This document shows positions 27,810-36,383 of a DNA stretch of 56,733 nt, one piece after another. A model generated the notes under the pieces. That model was given only the letters and a program-made list of their open reading frames with translations. It did not search any database and had not been told where the DNA came from. The stretch comes from Leekyejoonella antrihumi (GTDB lineage Bacteria > Actinomycetota > Actinomycetes > Actinomycetales > Dermatophilaceae). Positions within the stretch are counted from its first letter, which is position 1, and the number at the start of each line of letters is the position of its first letter. The position numbers were made by a program, and so were the translations under genes. Location of the stretch: contig NZ_VCQV01000026.1 in the NCBI RefSeq assembly GCF_007845645.1, positions 18,869 through 75,601 on the forward strand. The letters run 5' to 3'.

Positions 27810-29990
27810 TCACGGCTGAGGTAGCGCTGCAACCGGCTGGAGCCGCGCCTCGTCGGCAACCGGCTCGGGTCGGTCCCCGCGAACTCGCATCGGCCACCAT
27901 GCGACCTTGCCCAGAATCACCAGCGCGGACGGAAGCAGGACGAGGCGCACCAGGGTCGCGTCCAGCAGCACAGCCACCGACAGACCGACGCCGATCTCCT
28001 TCATCTCGACCATGCTCAGGGTCGCAAACAGCGCAAACACGGAGACCATGACGACCGCGGCACTCGTGACCACTCCGGCCGTCTCGTCCAGTGCCGAGGC
28101 GACCGCAACCCGCGGGGGCAGGCCGCGCCGCACGTGCTCACGAACCCGGCTGAGCACAAACACGTGATAGTCCATCGACAGGCCCATCAGCACGACAAAC
28201 AGGAAGATTGGGATCCACGAGATGAGCGCGCCCGTCGAGTGGAAGTCCAATAGTCCCTGGGCCCAGGTGTGCTCGAAGACCAGCGACACCACCCCGAAGG
28301 TCGCGCCCACCGAGAGCAGATTGAGCAGGGTGGACAGCACCGCGACAACGACGCTGCGGAAGGTCAGAGCCATCATGACCAGCATCAGCCCCAGCACGAT
28401 GACCAGCACCTTGGGTAGCCCGCCGGACAGCTGCTGCGCGACGTCGTATTCCTCGGCCATGCTGCCGCCGACCGCCCAGCGTGCATCCGGTACGCCGCGA
28501 ACTGCGTTGGGCACCAGCTGATCCCGTAGGTCGTTCAGGGCCGAGTCCGCTGTGCTGCTTCCTGCGCCGGCGGTGCTGCCCAGCGACAGGACAGCGGTGT
28601 CCGGCCCGACCCTGATCCCAGCCCGACCCTCAGCCCAGCGACCCGTGGCCCGGGCTGCAGCGGCGACTCGGCCCAGAGCGGCGACCGCCTGCGCCCGATC
28701 CGAGGTCGTTGTCAGGACGACCTGCACTCCCTCCCTGGCCGAGGGGAACTGGGTGCTGATCCGCTGCATCGTCTGCACCTGCGGGATGTTCTGTGGCAGG
28801 GTGTCGAGGCTGCCCTGCTGGGTCTTCATCCCCAGCGCGGGCCCGGCCAGCGCCACCAGCACGACGAGCGCTGCGAGGAACGCGGTCTTCGGGTGCCGAA
28901 GCACCGGAGCGAAGATCACTCGGCTTGCGCCGCCGGGTCGTATTCGAGCAACCAGGCGCCACAAGAGCGGCACGCGCGGGCGGTCCACCCAGTGCCCGAA
29001 GATCACCAGGAGCGCGGGCAGCACGGTAAGGGAACCGAATACGGCAATTGCCACAACGAGGATCGCGCCGGCGGCAAGGCTGTTGAACGTCACGCTGCCC
29101 ACGGCATACAGGCCGGCCATGCAGGCGATCACGGCCGACCCGGAGACCACGATCGAGTGCCCTGACGTCTGGGTGGCAATCTCCACCGCGTCCAGCTTCG
29201 TGGCGCCCTTGGCGCGCTCCTGACGCTCCCGCTTGAGGTAGAAGAGGGAGTAGTCCACCCCGACCGCCATCCCGATCAGCAGGATCATGCTGGTGACGGT
29301 CGACTCCATCGGGATGAGGTGCGAGATCGGGCCCATCAGTCCCATCGTGGCGAGCACACTGGTCAGGGCGAGCAGCACCGGGATGCCTGCGGCGATCAGT
29401 GCTGCGAAGACCACGAGCATGATCAGCAGCGTGATCGGCAGGCTGATCGACTCGGCCGATCCCAGGTCCGAACCGACCCTGTCGTTGACCGCGGCGTTCA
29501 GGGAGGCGGTGCCGGCCTCGGCGATCTTCATCCCCGGATGGTCGTGGGCAGCTTCGGTCACAACGTGCTGAATCCCGGACACATCCGGGTCCGCGCCATT
29601 CGCCCGCTCCTTCAACGTAATCGGAAGCATCAGCGTGCCCCCGTCCGTTGACCACACCGGGTGCTGGGTGCCGGCGACAACGTGATCACCCGACACCTGG
29701 GTCGCTATCACGTGTGCGACGCCTTCCGCGGAGTGCCTGTCGGCTCGCCCGGCCGACCCGCCGATCAGGACATACTCGGTGTCCGGCGTCTGCAGACCCG
29801 CGGCCTCAAGCATGGCGGCCGCTCGACCCGACTGGCCGACGCGCTGATCCACAGCCGTCGGTGTCTTCATAGCCATCGCGGATCCGGCGCCGACGGCGAG
29901 CACCACGAGCACCAACCAGACACCGACTGCCCGCCATGGGTGCCGTGCGCTCCAGCGCGCCAGCCGCCCGGTGATGTTCCTACGTCGCAT
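27810..29990 (-). CDS. MMPL-family (RND) transporter
   Basis: A 726-aa inner-membrane RND-superfamily protein. It has an N-terminal helix, an extracytoplasmic domain (about 40-180), a six-helix block (LIGMAVGVDYSLFYLKRERQER contains the GxxxDY proton-relay motif), a second periplasmic loop, and a second six-helix block (VLMGLSMDYHVFVLSRVREH). Actinobacterial MMPL proteins export lipids, siderophores or drugs. The divergent histidine kinase/response regulator pair suggests two-component control; the cargo is unknown. Confidence 0.92.
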   Translation of the reverse strand: MRRRNITGRLARWSARHPWRAVGVWLVLVVLAVGAGSAMAMKTPTAVDQRVGQSGRAAAMLEAAGLQTPDTEYVLIGGSAGRADRHSAEGVAHVIATQVSGDHVVAGTQHPVWSTDGGTLMLPITLKERANGADPDVSGIQHVVTEAAHDHPGMKIAEAGTASLNAAVNDRVGSDLGSAESISLPITLLIMLVVFAALIAAGIPVLLALTSVLATMGLMGPISHLIPMESTVTSMILLIGMAVGVDYSLFYLKRERQERAKGATKLDAVEIATQTSGHSIVVSGSAVIACMAGLYAVGSVTFNSLAAGAILVVAIAVFGSLTVLPALLVIFGHWVDRPRVPLLWRLVARIRPGGASRVIFAPVLRHPKTAFLAALVVLVALAGPALGMKTQQGSLDTLPQNIPQVQTMQRISTQFPSAREGVQVVLTTTSDRAQAVAALGRVAAAARATGRWAEGRAGIRVGPDTAVLSLGSTAGAGSSTADSALNDLRDQLVPNAVRGVPDARWAVGGSMAEEYDVAQQLSGGLPKVLVIVLGLMLVMMALTFRSVVVAVLSTLLNLLSVGATFGVVSLVFEHTWAQGLLDFHSTGALISWIPIFLFVVLMGLSMDYHVFVLSRVREHVRRGLPPRVAVASALDETAGVVTSAAVVMVSVFALFATLSMVEMKEIGVGLSVAVLLDATLVRLVLLPSALVILGKVAWWPMRVRGDRPEPVADEARLQPVAALPQP

Positions 29991-30170
29991 GAGAGCTCCT
30001 CCTGGAGAGTCCGATCGGCAAGTGGCCGACGCATTCAGACTTCCCTCTCAGACCTCTCCGGTCACGGGTGCCAGGACCCGGACGGGGGTAGGCCCAGGCC
30101 CACCCCGCACGCCGGTCTGGTGGGGCTTGCGCCTACTGCCACCTCGTCGGGCACAGGGCAGGATGGACCC

Positions 30171-31484
30171 ATGACCTCCTCTGCGGCGACCCTCACGGCC
30201 GACCCGGCCGGCCCGCCGAGACGTCCGGGTCGACTGAGGCTCACCGTGATCAGCCTTGCGTCGATGCTCCTGGCCGTGCCCGCTCTGATCCTCTTCGTCC
30301 TGAGCACGGTTGCCCTCGCCCTCGTGCCCCTCGGTGGGGTGGGAGTGCCGATACTGCTGTGCACGGTGCCGGCGACGAGGTGGGCCTGCAACCGGCAACG
30401 TGCACTTGCCGGGAGTGGCCTGCCCGAGCCGGTCCGGCAAACCTACGCGGATGGTTCCGGGCGCTCCATAATCGGTCGTGTCCGGTTGTGGGGCTCCGAG
30501 GCGGCGCGGTGGCGTGACTACGGCTGGACGCTCTACAGCTCCAGTGTGGGATTCATCCTGTCCGCTTGCGTCGTCGGCCTTCTGATCTACCCGCTGTGGA
30601 CCATCGTCTGGTTCTTCCTGTGGCTCGGGCTTCCCGACGTCTTCGATAGGCCGTACGGGTTCTTGCACATCACCGAGATCGGGCAGGCGCTGGCCTTCAC
30701 CGCGGTCGACTTCACCGTTGCGGTCATCCTCTTCCTCCTGCTGACCCGGCCGTTGTGCCACCTCCGGCTTCGCCTGGACGCGCTGCTGCTCGGGGCTACC
30801 CGCGAGGAGGCGCTGCGACGTCGGGTGGCCGAGGTGACGACCGCACGAGACGAGAGCGTCGACGCCTCGGCATCCGAGCTGCGCCGCGTCGAACGCGACC
30901 TGCACGACGGCGCGCAGGCCAGGCTGGCCGCCCTGGCCATGAGCCTCGGACTCGCCGAGGAGCTGGTCGACAAGGACCCGGCCGCGGTGCGCGCGCTGAT
31001 CGCCGAAGCCCGCGCGAATGCGTCTGGTGCCCTCGGTGACATCCGCTCCGTCGTGCGGGGCATCCATCCACCGGTCCTTGCGGATCGCGGGCTGGAGGAG
31101 GCGGTCCGTGCCCTGTCCGTCGACATGTCCGTGCCGATCACAGTCCGGCTGGGCATCGGTGAGCGCATTCCCGCGGCAACGGAGTCCGCGCTCTACTTCG
31201 CGGTGGCCGAGTGCCTGGCCAACATGTCGAAGCACTCGGGCGCGAGGCGCGGATGGATCTGTACCGCCCGAGATGGCGGTCGGGTTCTGGTCGAGGTCGG
31301 GGACGACGGACGTGGTGGGGCGGTCATCACCGGTTCGGGGCTGCACGGGGTGACTCGACGGCTGGCCGCCCTGGACGGCAAGATGTCACTGTCCAGCCCG
31401 CAAGGTGGTCCGACCGTGATCACGATGGAGGTCCCGTGCGCGTCGTCATCGGCGAAGACCACGCCCTCCTCCGGGACGGCCTGA
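30171..31484 (+). CDS. two-component sensor histidine kinase (NarL/HisKA_3 type)
   Basis: 437 aa from MTSSAATLTADPAG. The first about 200 residues hold a four-helix membrane sensor domain. The dimerisation/phosphoacceptor motif ERDLHDGAQARLAALAMSLG puts the His near residue 245. RSVVRGIHPPVLADRGLEEAV follows, and the ATPase domain has N-box AVAECLANMSKHS and G-box GDDGRGGAVITGSGLHGVTRR. The stop codon overlaps the response regulator by about 49 bp, so translation is coupled. It is divergent from the MMPL transporter. Confidence 0.92.
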   Translation: MTSSAATLTADPAGPPRRPGRLRLTVISLASMLLAVPALILFVLSTVALALVPLGGVGVPILLCTVPATRWACNRQRALAGSGLPEPVRQTYADGSGRSIIGRVRLWGSEAARWRDYGWTLYSSSVGFILSACVVGLLIYPLWTIVWFFLWLGLPDVFDRPYGFLHITEIGQALAFTAVDFTVAVILFLLLTRPLCHLRLRLDALLLGATREEALRRRVAEVTTARDESVDASASELRRVERDLHDGAQARLAALAMSLGLAEELVDKDPAAVRALIAEARANASGALGDIRSVVRGIHPPVLADRGLEEAVRALSVDMSVPITVRLGIGERIPAATESALYFAVAECLANMSKHSGARRGWICTARDGGRVLVEVGDDGRGGAVITGSGLHGVTRRLAALDGKMSLSSPQGGPTVITMEVPCASSSAKTTPSSGTA

Positions 31485-32080
31485 CCCGGATCCTGCAGGC
31501 CTACGACATCGAGGTCGTCGAGGCGGTCGCCAACGCGCCGTCCTTGATGAAGGCACTGCGGGAGCACACGCCGGACCTCGCCATCGTCGATGTGCGGATG
31601 CCGCCCACCTTCACCGACGAGGGTCTCCGAGTCGCGATCGACGCCCGGCACGAACAGCCCGGGCTGCCGGTCATGGTGCTGTCGCAGTATGTCGAGCAGC
31701 TCTATGCCCGCGAGCTGCTCGACAGCGGCGATGGCGGCGTGGGCTACCTCCTCAAGGACCGGGTCTCGGACGTATCCGGATTTGTCACCTCCGCGCGGCA
31801 GGTCGCCAACGGCGGCACCGTGCTCGACCCCGACGTCGTGCGCCACCTGCTGGCCCGGCAGACCGCCGGGTCCGCCGTGGACCAGCTCACCGACCGGGAG
31901 CGCGAGGTGCTCGGGCTCATGGCCGAAGGCCGGTCCAACGCGGCGATCGCCGGAGCCCTGTTCGTGACCGAGAAGGCGATCAGCAAGCACACCAGCTCGA
32001 TCTTCACCAAACTGGACCTGCCGGTGTCATCGGACGACAACCGGCGGGTCCTGGCGGTGCTGGCCTACCTCAGTCGCTGA
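31436..32080 (+). CDS. NarL/FixJ-family response regulator
   Basis: 214 aa from a GTG inside the kinase gene. The receiver domain spans 1-120: acidic pair ED at 7-8, phospho-acceptor Asp52 in AIVDVRMP, and the conserved Lys in GYLLKDRVSD. The LuxR-type HTH is about 148-205 (LTDREREVLGLMAEGRSNAA, VTEKAISKHTSSIFTKL). The expected target is the divergent MMPL operon. The 3' end overlaps the convergent MFS gene by 11 bp. Confidence 0.94.
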   Translation: MRVVIGEDHALLRDGLTRILQAYDIEVVEAVANAPSLMKALREHTPDLAIVDVRMPPTFTDEGLRVAIDARHEQPGLPVMVLSQYVEQLYARELLDSGDGGVGYLLKDRVSDVSGFVTSARQVANGGTVLDPDVVRHLLARQTAGSAVDQLTDREREVLGLMAEGRSNAAIAGALFVTEKAISKHTSSIFTKLDLPVSSDDNRRVLAVLAYLSR

Positions 32081-33602
32081 CCAGGTGGCGCGGCTGGTCC
32101 TTGCCGGAGTGCGTCGAGGCGCTGTGCTTTGCCAGCCGTGCCTTCACGTGCGGGTTCGTGAAGAACAGTGCGGCAATGAAGCCAAGGAAGATCACCGCGG
32201 CCGGCAGGTAGAGCGACTCCCCCATGGCTCGCGCGAAACCATCGCGAACCGGCGCGGGCAACCGGCCGCCGACGCCCCCAGACATGCCGGCTCCGGCCGC
32301 GCCAAGATGCGCCGTCAGCCGCGACTCCATCAGCGCCGCGATGGCCGCGCTGCCGAGCACCGCGCCGACCTGCCGAGTCGTGTTGTAGACACCCGCTCCG
32401 GCACCGGCATTCTGTGGCGGCAGGGTCCGTGTCGCCGCGACTGACAGCGGAGACCACATGAACGCGTTGGCCACCCCGAGCAGGACGATGGGCAGCTCCA
32501 GCTGCCACACCGCGGTGCCTGGGCGCAGCACCAAGCCGAGCCAGACCATCGAGACGGCGAAGGACAGCAGCCCGATGCCGGACAGGAATGCGGGGTGCAT
32601 CCGGTCGACGAGGCGACCGACACCAGGGGCGAGCACTCCGCTCAGCACGGCCATCGGGATCAGCAGCATCGCGGCATGCAGCGGGCTCATCCCACGCACC
32701 GCCTGGGCGTAGAGCATCAGTGGGAAAGCCATTGCGGTGATGGCGAATCCGACCGTCGTGATCGATACGTTGGCCAGGCTGAAGTTGCGGTCCTTGAAGA
32801 GGATGAGCGGCACCAGCGGCTCTCGCCTGTTCTTGCGCTGCCAGATGACGAAGAGGCCGAGCACGACGACGCCGACGGCGATGAGGAGGGGGACGGAGAC
32901 GAGTCCAGAGATCTGCCCCCACTTGTAGGACTGCCCCTCCTGGATCCCGAAGACCAGCAGGAACATGCCGATTGCCGACAGGAGCACGCCGAGACCGTCG
33001 AACTGGTGCGAGTGGACCGGCAGCTTGGGCACCAGGATCCAGGCGAGCACGAACCCGATCACACCGACCGGCACGTTGATGTAGAAGATCCACTCCCAGC
33101 CCCACCGGTCGACCAGGAAGCCACCGAGGATCGGGCCGACGAGGGTCGCCACACCGGCGACCGCGCCCCAGAAGCCCATCGCCTGGCCGCGCCGCTCCGC
33201 CGGGAAGATTCGGGTGATCACCGACATCGTCTGCGGCGCAAGCAGAGACGCGCCGAGACCCTGGACCACCCGGGCGACCACCAGGGCGCCCACGGAGTTG
33301 GTGAAGCCGCACCAGAAGGAGGCGAGGGTAAAGATCGTCAGGCCGACGAGGTAGACGTTCTTCGGTCCGAACCGGTCACCCAGCCGTCCGGTGATCAGCA
33401 GCGGCACGGCATACGCCAGCAGGTAGGCACTGGTCACCCAGACCACTGCATTGATGTCGGCGTGCAACCCGTTCATCATTGCCGGCGTCGCCACCGACAC
33501 GATTGTCGAGTCGACCAGAATCATGAAGAAGCCCACGCACAACGCCCAGAGCGCGGGCCACGGCTTGGCGTATTCGGTGCCGCTCGTCAGTGCATCGGCC
33601 AT
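32070..33602 (-). CDS. DHA2-family MFS drug transporter (14 TM)
   Basis: 510 aa from MADALTSGTEYAKPWPALWA. The EmrB/QacA-type motif VDSTIVSVATPAM lies in TM1, LLITGRLGDRFGPKNVYLVG is motif A, and VQGLGASLLAPQTMSVITRI is motif B/C. 14 helices fit DHA2 H+ antiporters. The upstream PadR gene overlaps by 16 bp and is co-transcribed, the standard autoregulated efflux arrangement. A short Lys/His-rich tail closes the protein. Confidence 0.93.
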   Translation of the reverse strand: MADALTSGTEYAKPWPALWALCVGFFMILVDSTIVSVATPAMMNGLHADINAVVWVTSAYLLAYAVPLLITGRLGDRFGPKNVYLVGLTIFTLASFWCGFTNSVGALVVARVVQGLGASLLAPQTMSVITRIFPAERRGQAMGFWGAVAGVATLVGPILGGFLVDRWGWEWIFYINVPVGVIGFVLAWILVPKLPVHSHQFDGLGVLLSAIGMFLLVFGIQEGQSYKWGQISGLVSVPLLIAVGVVVLGLFVIWQRKNRREPLVPLILFKDRNFSLANVSITTVGFAITAMAFPLMLYAQAVRGMSPLHAAMLLIPMAVLSGVLAPGVGRLVDRMHPAFLSGIGLLSFAVSMVWLGLVLRPGTAVWQLELPIVLLGVANAFMWSPLSVAATRTLPPQNAGAGAGVYNTTRQVGAVLGSAAIAALMESRLTAHLGAAGAGMSGGVGGRLPAPVRDGFARAMGESLYLPAAVIFLGFIAALFFTNPHVKARLAKHSASTHSGKDQPRHLVSD

Positions 33603-34177
33603 GTCAGGTCCTTCGAGTCGATCCTGGTGATGAGGTCGGTGATGTAGTCGTGCTCGGCACGACTCATTGCGAGCGAGTGGGTCCAGGCGAGACCGTAGGC
33701 GTCCAGGACGTCCCGCTCCCGCATCTGGGTAAGGCCCGCCTCCAGCTCGTCGATCTGGACCTCGAGTCCGTTGAGCCGGATCGTGAGGCGCTCGCGGACC
33801 TCCTGCGGGCTCAGCGAATGCGCCTCGGCAAGCGCGAGCGGCAGCGGCGGATAGGTGTTCTCCACCGTCGCGAGGTGCTCGTGGACCCACTCCCGCAGCG
33901 CGAGGCGCCCCCGGTCGGTCAGTCGATAGGTCGTGCGCTCGGGCCGGTTGCCCACGCACTCGGTGCCGCAGACCTGGGCAAGTCCGTCTCGTTCCAGCCG
34001 CTCGATGCAGTGGTAGAGGGACCCGGGACGAACCTTCACCAGGTGGTCCTCGCGCCGGTCGCGCAGAGTGTGCAGCATCTCGTAGGGGTGCATGTCGCGC
34101 TCATGGAGGAGCGCGAGAAGCGCGACGGACAGCGGGGTGACGTCGGTGGTCGGTGAAGCGGTGGTCTGTGCGGGCAC
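33587..34177 (-). CDS. PadR-family transcriptional regulator
   Basis: 196 aa from a GTG (VPAQTTASPTTDVTPLSVAL). The winged helix is about 14-95 (HPYEMLHTLRDRREDHLVKV, GSLYHCIERLERDGL, TTYRLTDRGRLAL), followed by the VirR-like C-terminal dimerisation helices (about 110-190). A near-perfect palindrome lies 9 bp upstream of the start. It likely represses itself and the overlapping MFS pump until a drug-like ligand binds. Confidence 0.9.
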   Translation of the reverse strand: MPAQTTASPTTDVTPLSVALLALLHERDMHPYEMLHTLRDRREDHLVKVRPGSLYHCIERLERDGLAQVCGTECVGNRPERTTYRLTDRGRLALREWVHEHLATVENTYPPLPLALAEAHSLSPQEVRERLTIRLNGLEVQIDELEAGLTQMRERDVLDAYGLAWTHSLAMSRAEHDYITDLITRIDSKDLTWPMH

Positions 34178-34186
34178 CAGAACAAT

Positions 34187-34204
34187 ATACTCCACGTGGA
34201 ATAT
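34187..34204. promoter_or_regulatory. PadR operator
   Basis: ATACTCC-ACGT-GGAATAT is an 18-bp dyad with one mismatch per arm, immediately upstream of padR. It resembles the AT-flanked palindromes bound by PadR regulators. Confidence 0.65.
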
Positions 34205-34277
34205 TTCGCAAGGACTATGGTGTCTGGACAGCCTGTCCTTGCTGGAAATCACGGCCGAGAAGGGGCAGATTGAAGCA

Positions 34278-34598
34278 ATGAGCCGCTTACTCGCACAGGA
34301 GGAGATCGACCGCCAGCTGCGGGATCTACCGGGCTGGGAGCAGGATGACGACGCCATCCGGGCGGCATATGACGCACAATCCTTCGCCGACGCCGTGCGA
34401 CTGGTCGTGGAGGTCGCCGACGAGGCGGAACAGATGGACCACCACCCGGACCTCCACCTGTCGTGGGTGACGACCACCTGGACGCTGTCGACGCACAGCG
34501 AGGGTGGCTTGACGCAGCTGGACTTCGAGCTAGCTCACCGCATCGCGCAGGCGGCAAGCCGAATGGCCGCAACCGTCCACGAGGGCGCACATGGATAG
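34278..34598 (+). CDS. 4a-hydroxytetrahydrobiopterin dehydratase (pterin-4a-carbinolamine dehydratase)
   Basis: 106 aa from MSRLLAQEEIDRQLRDLPGW. The catalytic pattern E-x2-DHHPDL appears as DEAEQMDHHPDLHLSWVTTT near residues 50-69, and the C-terminal LTQLDFELAHRIA is typical. It dehydrates the 4a-carbinolamine formed by pterin-dependent hydroxylases. No such hydroxylase is nearby. The stop overlaps the next gene by 8 bp, so the two are co-transcribed. Confidence 0.93.
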   Translation: MSRLLAQEEIDRQLRDLPGWEQDDDAIRAAYDAQSFADAVRLVVEVADEAEQMDHHPDLHLSWVTTTWTLSTHSEGGLTQLDFELAHRIAQAASRMAATVHEGAHG

Positions 34599-35352
34599 CA
34601 ATCCAGAAGCACGGTCCATCGACGCGCTGGAGTCGGGTCCGTCGCGCCAGCAGCCGCACGAGGGCGAGCTGCAGAGCGCCGGTGTCTCCGGGCGGCTCAA
34701 CTGGCTGCGTGCCGGGGTGCTCGGCGCCAACGACGGCATCGTCAGCGTCGCAGGCATCGTGATGGGTGTCGCCGGGTCCGGCGCGGCTCGCTCGACCATC
34801 GGCATTGCGGGCGTGGCGGGCCTCGTGGCCGGCGCACTGTCGATGGCGACCGGCGAGTACGTCTCGGTCAGCACTCAGCGGGACACCGAACGGGCCCTAC
34901 TGCGCAAGGAACGCCATGAGCTGCGGTCCATGCCGCACGAGGAGTTGGAGGAGCTCACCCAGATCTATCAGGCGAAGGGCCTGTCCCGCCCGCTGGCAGA
35001 GAAGGTCGCCGAACAGCTGACGGAGCACGACGCGCTCGGCGCCCACGCCGAAGCGGAGCTCGGCATCGACCCGAACGAGCTGACCAACCCCTGGCACGCA
35101 GCGTGGGCCTCATTGCTGGCCTTCACGATCGGCGCGCTGCTTCCCCTGCTTGCCGTGCTGCTCCCGAGCAGCCCATGGCGAGTGCCCGTCACCGTCGGAG
35201 CGGTCGTCATAGCTCTGATCATCACCGGCTCGATCAGCGCCCGCGTCGGTGGTGCACCCGAGGGCAGGGCCATCGCCCGCAACGTGCTCGGTGGCGTCAT
35301 CGCCATGGCCGTGACCTTCGGCATCGGCCACCTCGTCGGCCTCAGCATCTAG
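34591..35352 (+). CDS. VIT1/CCC1-family iron/manganese transporter
   Basis: A 253-aa membrane protein. The first helix region LRAGVLGANDGIVSVAGIVM is the VIT signature, with SMATGEYVSVSTQRDTERA near 88-106. A cytoplasmic metal-binding segment rich in Glu (HEELEELTQIYQ, EHDALGAHAEAELGID) separates it from three further helices. The family moves Fe2+ or Mn2+ out of the cytosol. The iron-regulated siderophore-interacting protein gene lies next door on the opposite strand. Confidence 0.9.
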   Translation: MDSNPEARSIDALESGPSRQQPHEGELQSAGVSGRLNWLRAGVLGANDGIVSVAGIVMGVAGSGAARSTIGIAGVAGLVAGALSMATGEYVSVSTQRDTERALLRKERHELRSMPHEELEELTQIYQAKGLSRPLAEKVAEQLTEHDALGAHAEAELGIDPNELTNPWHAAWASLLAFTIGALLPLLAVLLPSSPWRVPVTVGAVVIALIITGSISARVGGAPEGRAIARNVLGGVIAMAVTFGIGHLVGLSI

Positions 35353-35411
35353 TCTCCTTGACCAACAACGTGATTGAACTAGTCCAGGAGCTCGCACCAA
35401 TAGGTTCGCCC

Positions 35412-35445
35412 TCGAGTAGCCGAGCGCGCAGCGCGAGCTACTCGA
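35412..35445. repeat. palindromic repeat of the GAGCG-loop family
   Basis: Perfect 9-bp arms TCGAGTAGC (35412-35420) and GCTACTCGA (35437-35445) surround the loop CGAGCGCGCAGCGCGA. The loop resembles that of the array at 1-189 but the arms differ. It lies between the ends of the convergent VIT1 and siderophore-interacting-protein genes and may act as a terminator. Confidence 0.8.
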
Positions 35446-35493
35446 TCGTCGGAAGTGAGCGGCAACTCGCGCGTGTGCGTCAGGAACGGTGGC

Positions 35494-36339
35494 TCAGTCC
35501 GCGATCTGTCCGATCGGCTCGCGCTTCTCCACCTGGGGGTACCTCCCGCTTGCAGGGGAGAAGCGGTCCTCGGTGCGCCCCTCCGCCCAGTAGCCCGACA
35601 GCGAGATCCGATGCCGGTCGACGCCACGCCCCTTAAGGAGCTTGCGCAGAGCCTTCATCGCCGCACGCTCACCGTGCGCGAAGACCTCCATCTCAGCGTC
35701 CGGCCACGGACCGGCCGCCACGGCGTCACGCAGGCGCTCCGGGTTCTGGCCCTCGCCCGCGCGGCATACGAGCCGAATCTCCACACCGCGTGGGGCCTTC
35801 ACCTCGGGCGCGAGCTCGAGGCTGTCAACCTCGAGGTATGCCATGCCGACGGCGTCGGCCGGGAGAGCCTCCAGGGCCGCGCCGATCGCCGGGATCGCGG
35901 ACTCGTCGCCGGCAAACAAGTGCCAGTCGACGTCCTCGGTCGGGGCGTACTTCCCGCCCGGCCCGCCCACCACGAAGGTGTCGCCCGGCTGCGCGGAAGC
36001 CGCCCAGGGACCGGCGAGCCCCTCGTCACCGTGGACCACGAAGTCGATCGCCAGGGTCTTCGATGCTTCATCGACCCAACGCACCGTGTAGGTGCGGGTG
36101 ACCGGTAGGCCACCTGGATCCATCGTCTTGCGAAGGGCCTTCACGTCAAACGGTGGCCTCAGGTCCAGTCCCGGCCGGGCGAAGTAGATCTTGACGTAGC
36201 GGTCGGTGAACTCGTTGTTGTGGAAGTCATCGAACCCCGGCCCGCCGGCGACGACGCGGACCATGTGGTCGGTCAACCACTCGACTCGCTGCACAGTCAG
36301 CATCGCCTGAGATCTACCGCGCGACGTCTTTGTGCTCAT
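35494..36339 (-). CDS. siderophore-interacting protein (FAD-dependent ferric-siderophore reductase)
   Basis: 281 aa. The N-terminal FAD domain includes TRTYTVRWVDE and HGDEGLAGPWAASAQPGD (FAD-binding, about 85-125). The C-terminal SIP domain includes HLFAGDESAIPAIGAALEAL (about 145-164) and the ending ISLSGYWAEGRTED. It releases iron from ferric siderophores in the cytosol using NAD(P)H. An iron box lies about 26 bp upstream. The last about 20 codons cross a dispersed palindrome that adds SPASGRYPQV in frame. Confidence 0.92.
   Translation of the reverse strand: MSTKTSRGRSQAMLTVQRVEWLTDHMVRVVAGGPGFDDFHNNEFTDRYVKIYFARPGLDLRPPFDVKALRKTMDPGGLPVTRTYTVRWVDEASKTLAIDFVVHGDEGLAGPWAASAQPGDTFVVGGPGGKYAPTEDVDWHLFAGDESAIPAIGAALEALPADAVGMAYLEVDSLELAPEVKAPRGVEIRLVCRAGEGQNPERLRDAVAAGPWPDAEMEVFAHGERAAMKALRKLLKGRGVDRHRISLSGYWAEGRTEDRFSPASGRYPQVEKREPIGQIAD
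35531..35563. repeat. dispersed palindrome inside the 3' end of the SIP gene
   Basis: CTTCTCCACCTGGGGGTACC followed by TCCCGCTTGCAGGGGAGAAG. CTTCTCC pairs with GGGGAGAAG, and TGGGGGTACCNCCCGCT is shared with the inner part of the element at 18.5 kb. It is translated in frame near the end of the SIP protein, outside the conserved domain. Confidence 0.7.
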
Positions 36340-36364
36340 AACCGTCCTTCACTTGAGATCAGTG

Positions 36365-36383
36365 AGGGTAACCTAACCTATTA
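36365..36383 (-). promoter_or_regulatory. IdeR/DtxR iron box
   Basis: On the minus strand TAATAGGTTAGGTTACCCTC matches the TTAGGTTAGGCTAACCTAA consensus well in its left half. It is placed just upstream of the SIP start, so iron-bound IdeR/DmdR should repress SIP. The stop codon of the neighbouring CoA-transferase remnant lies inside the box. Confidence 0.65.
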
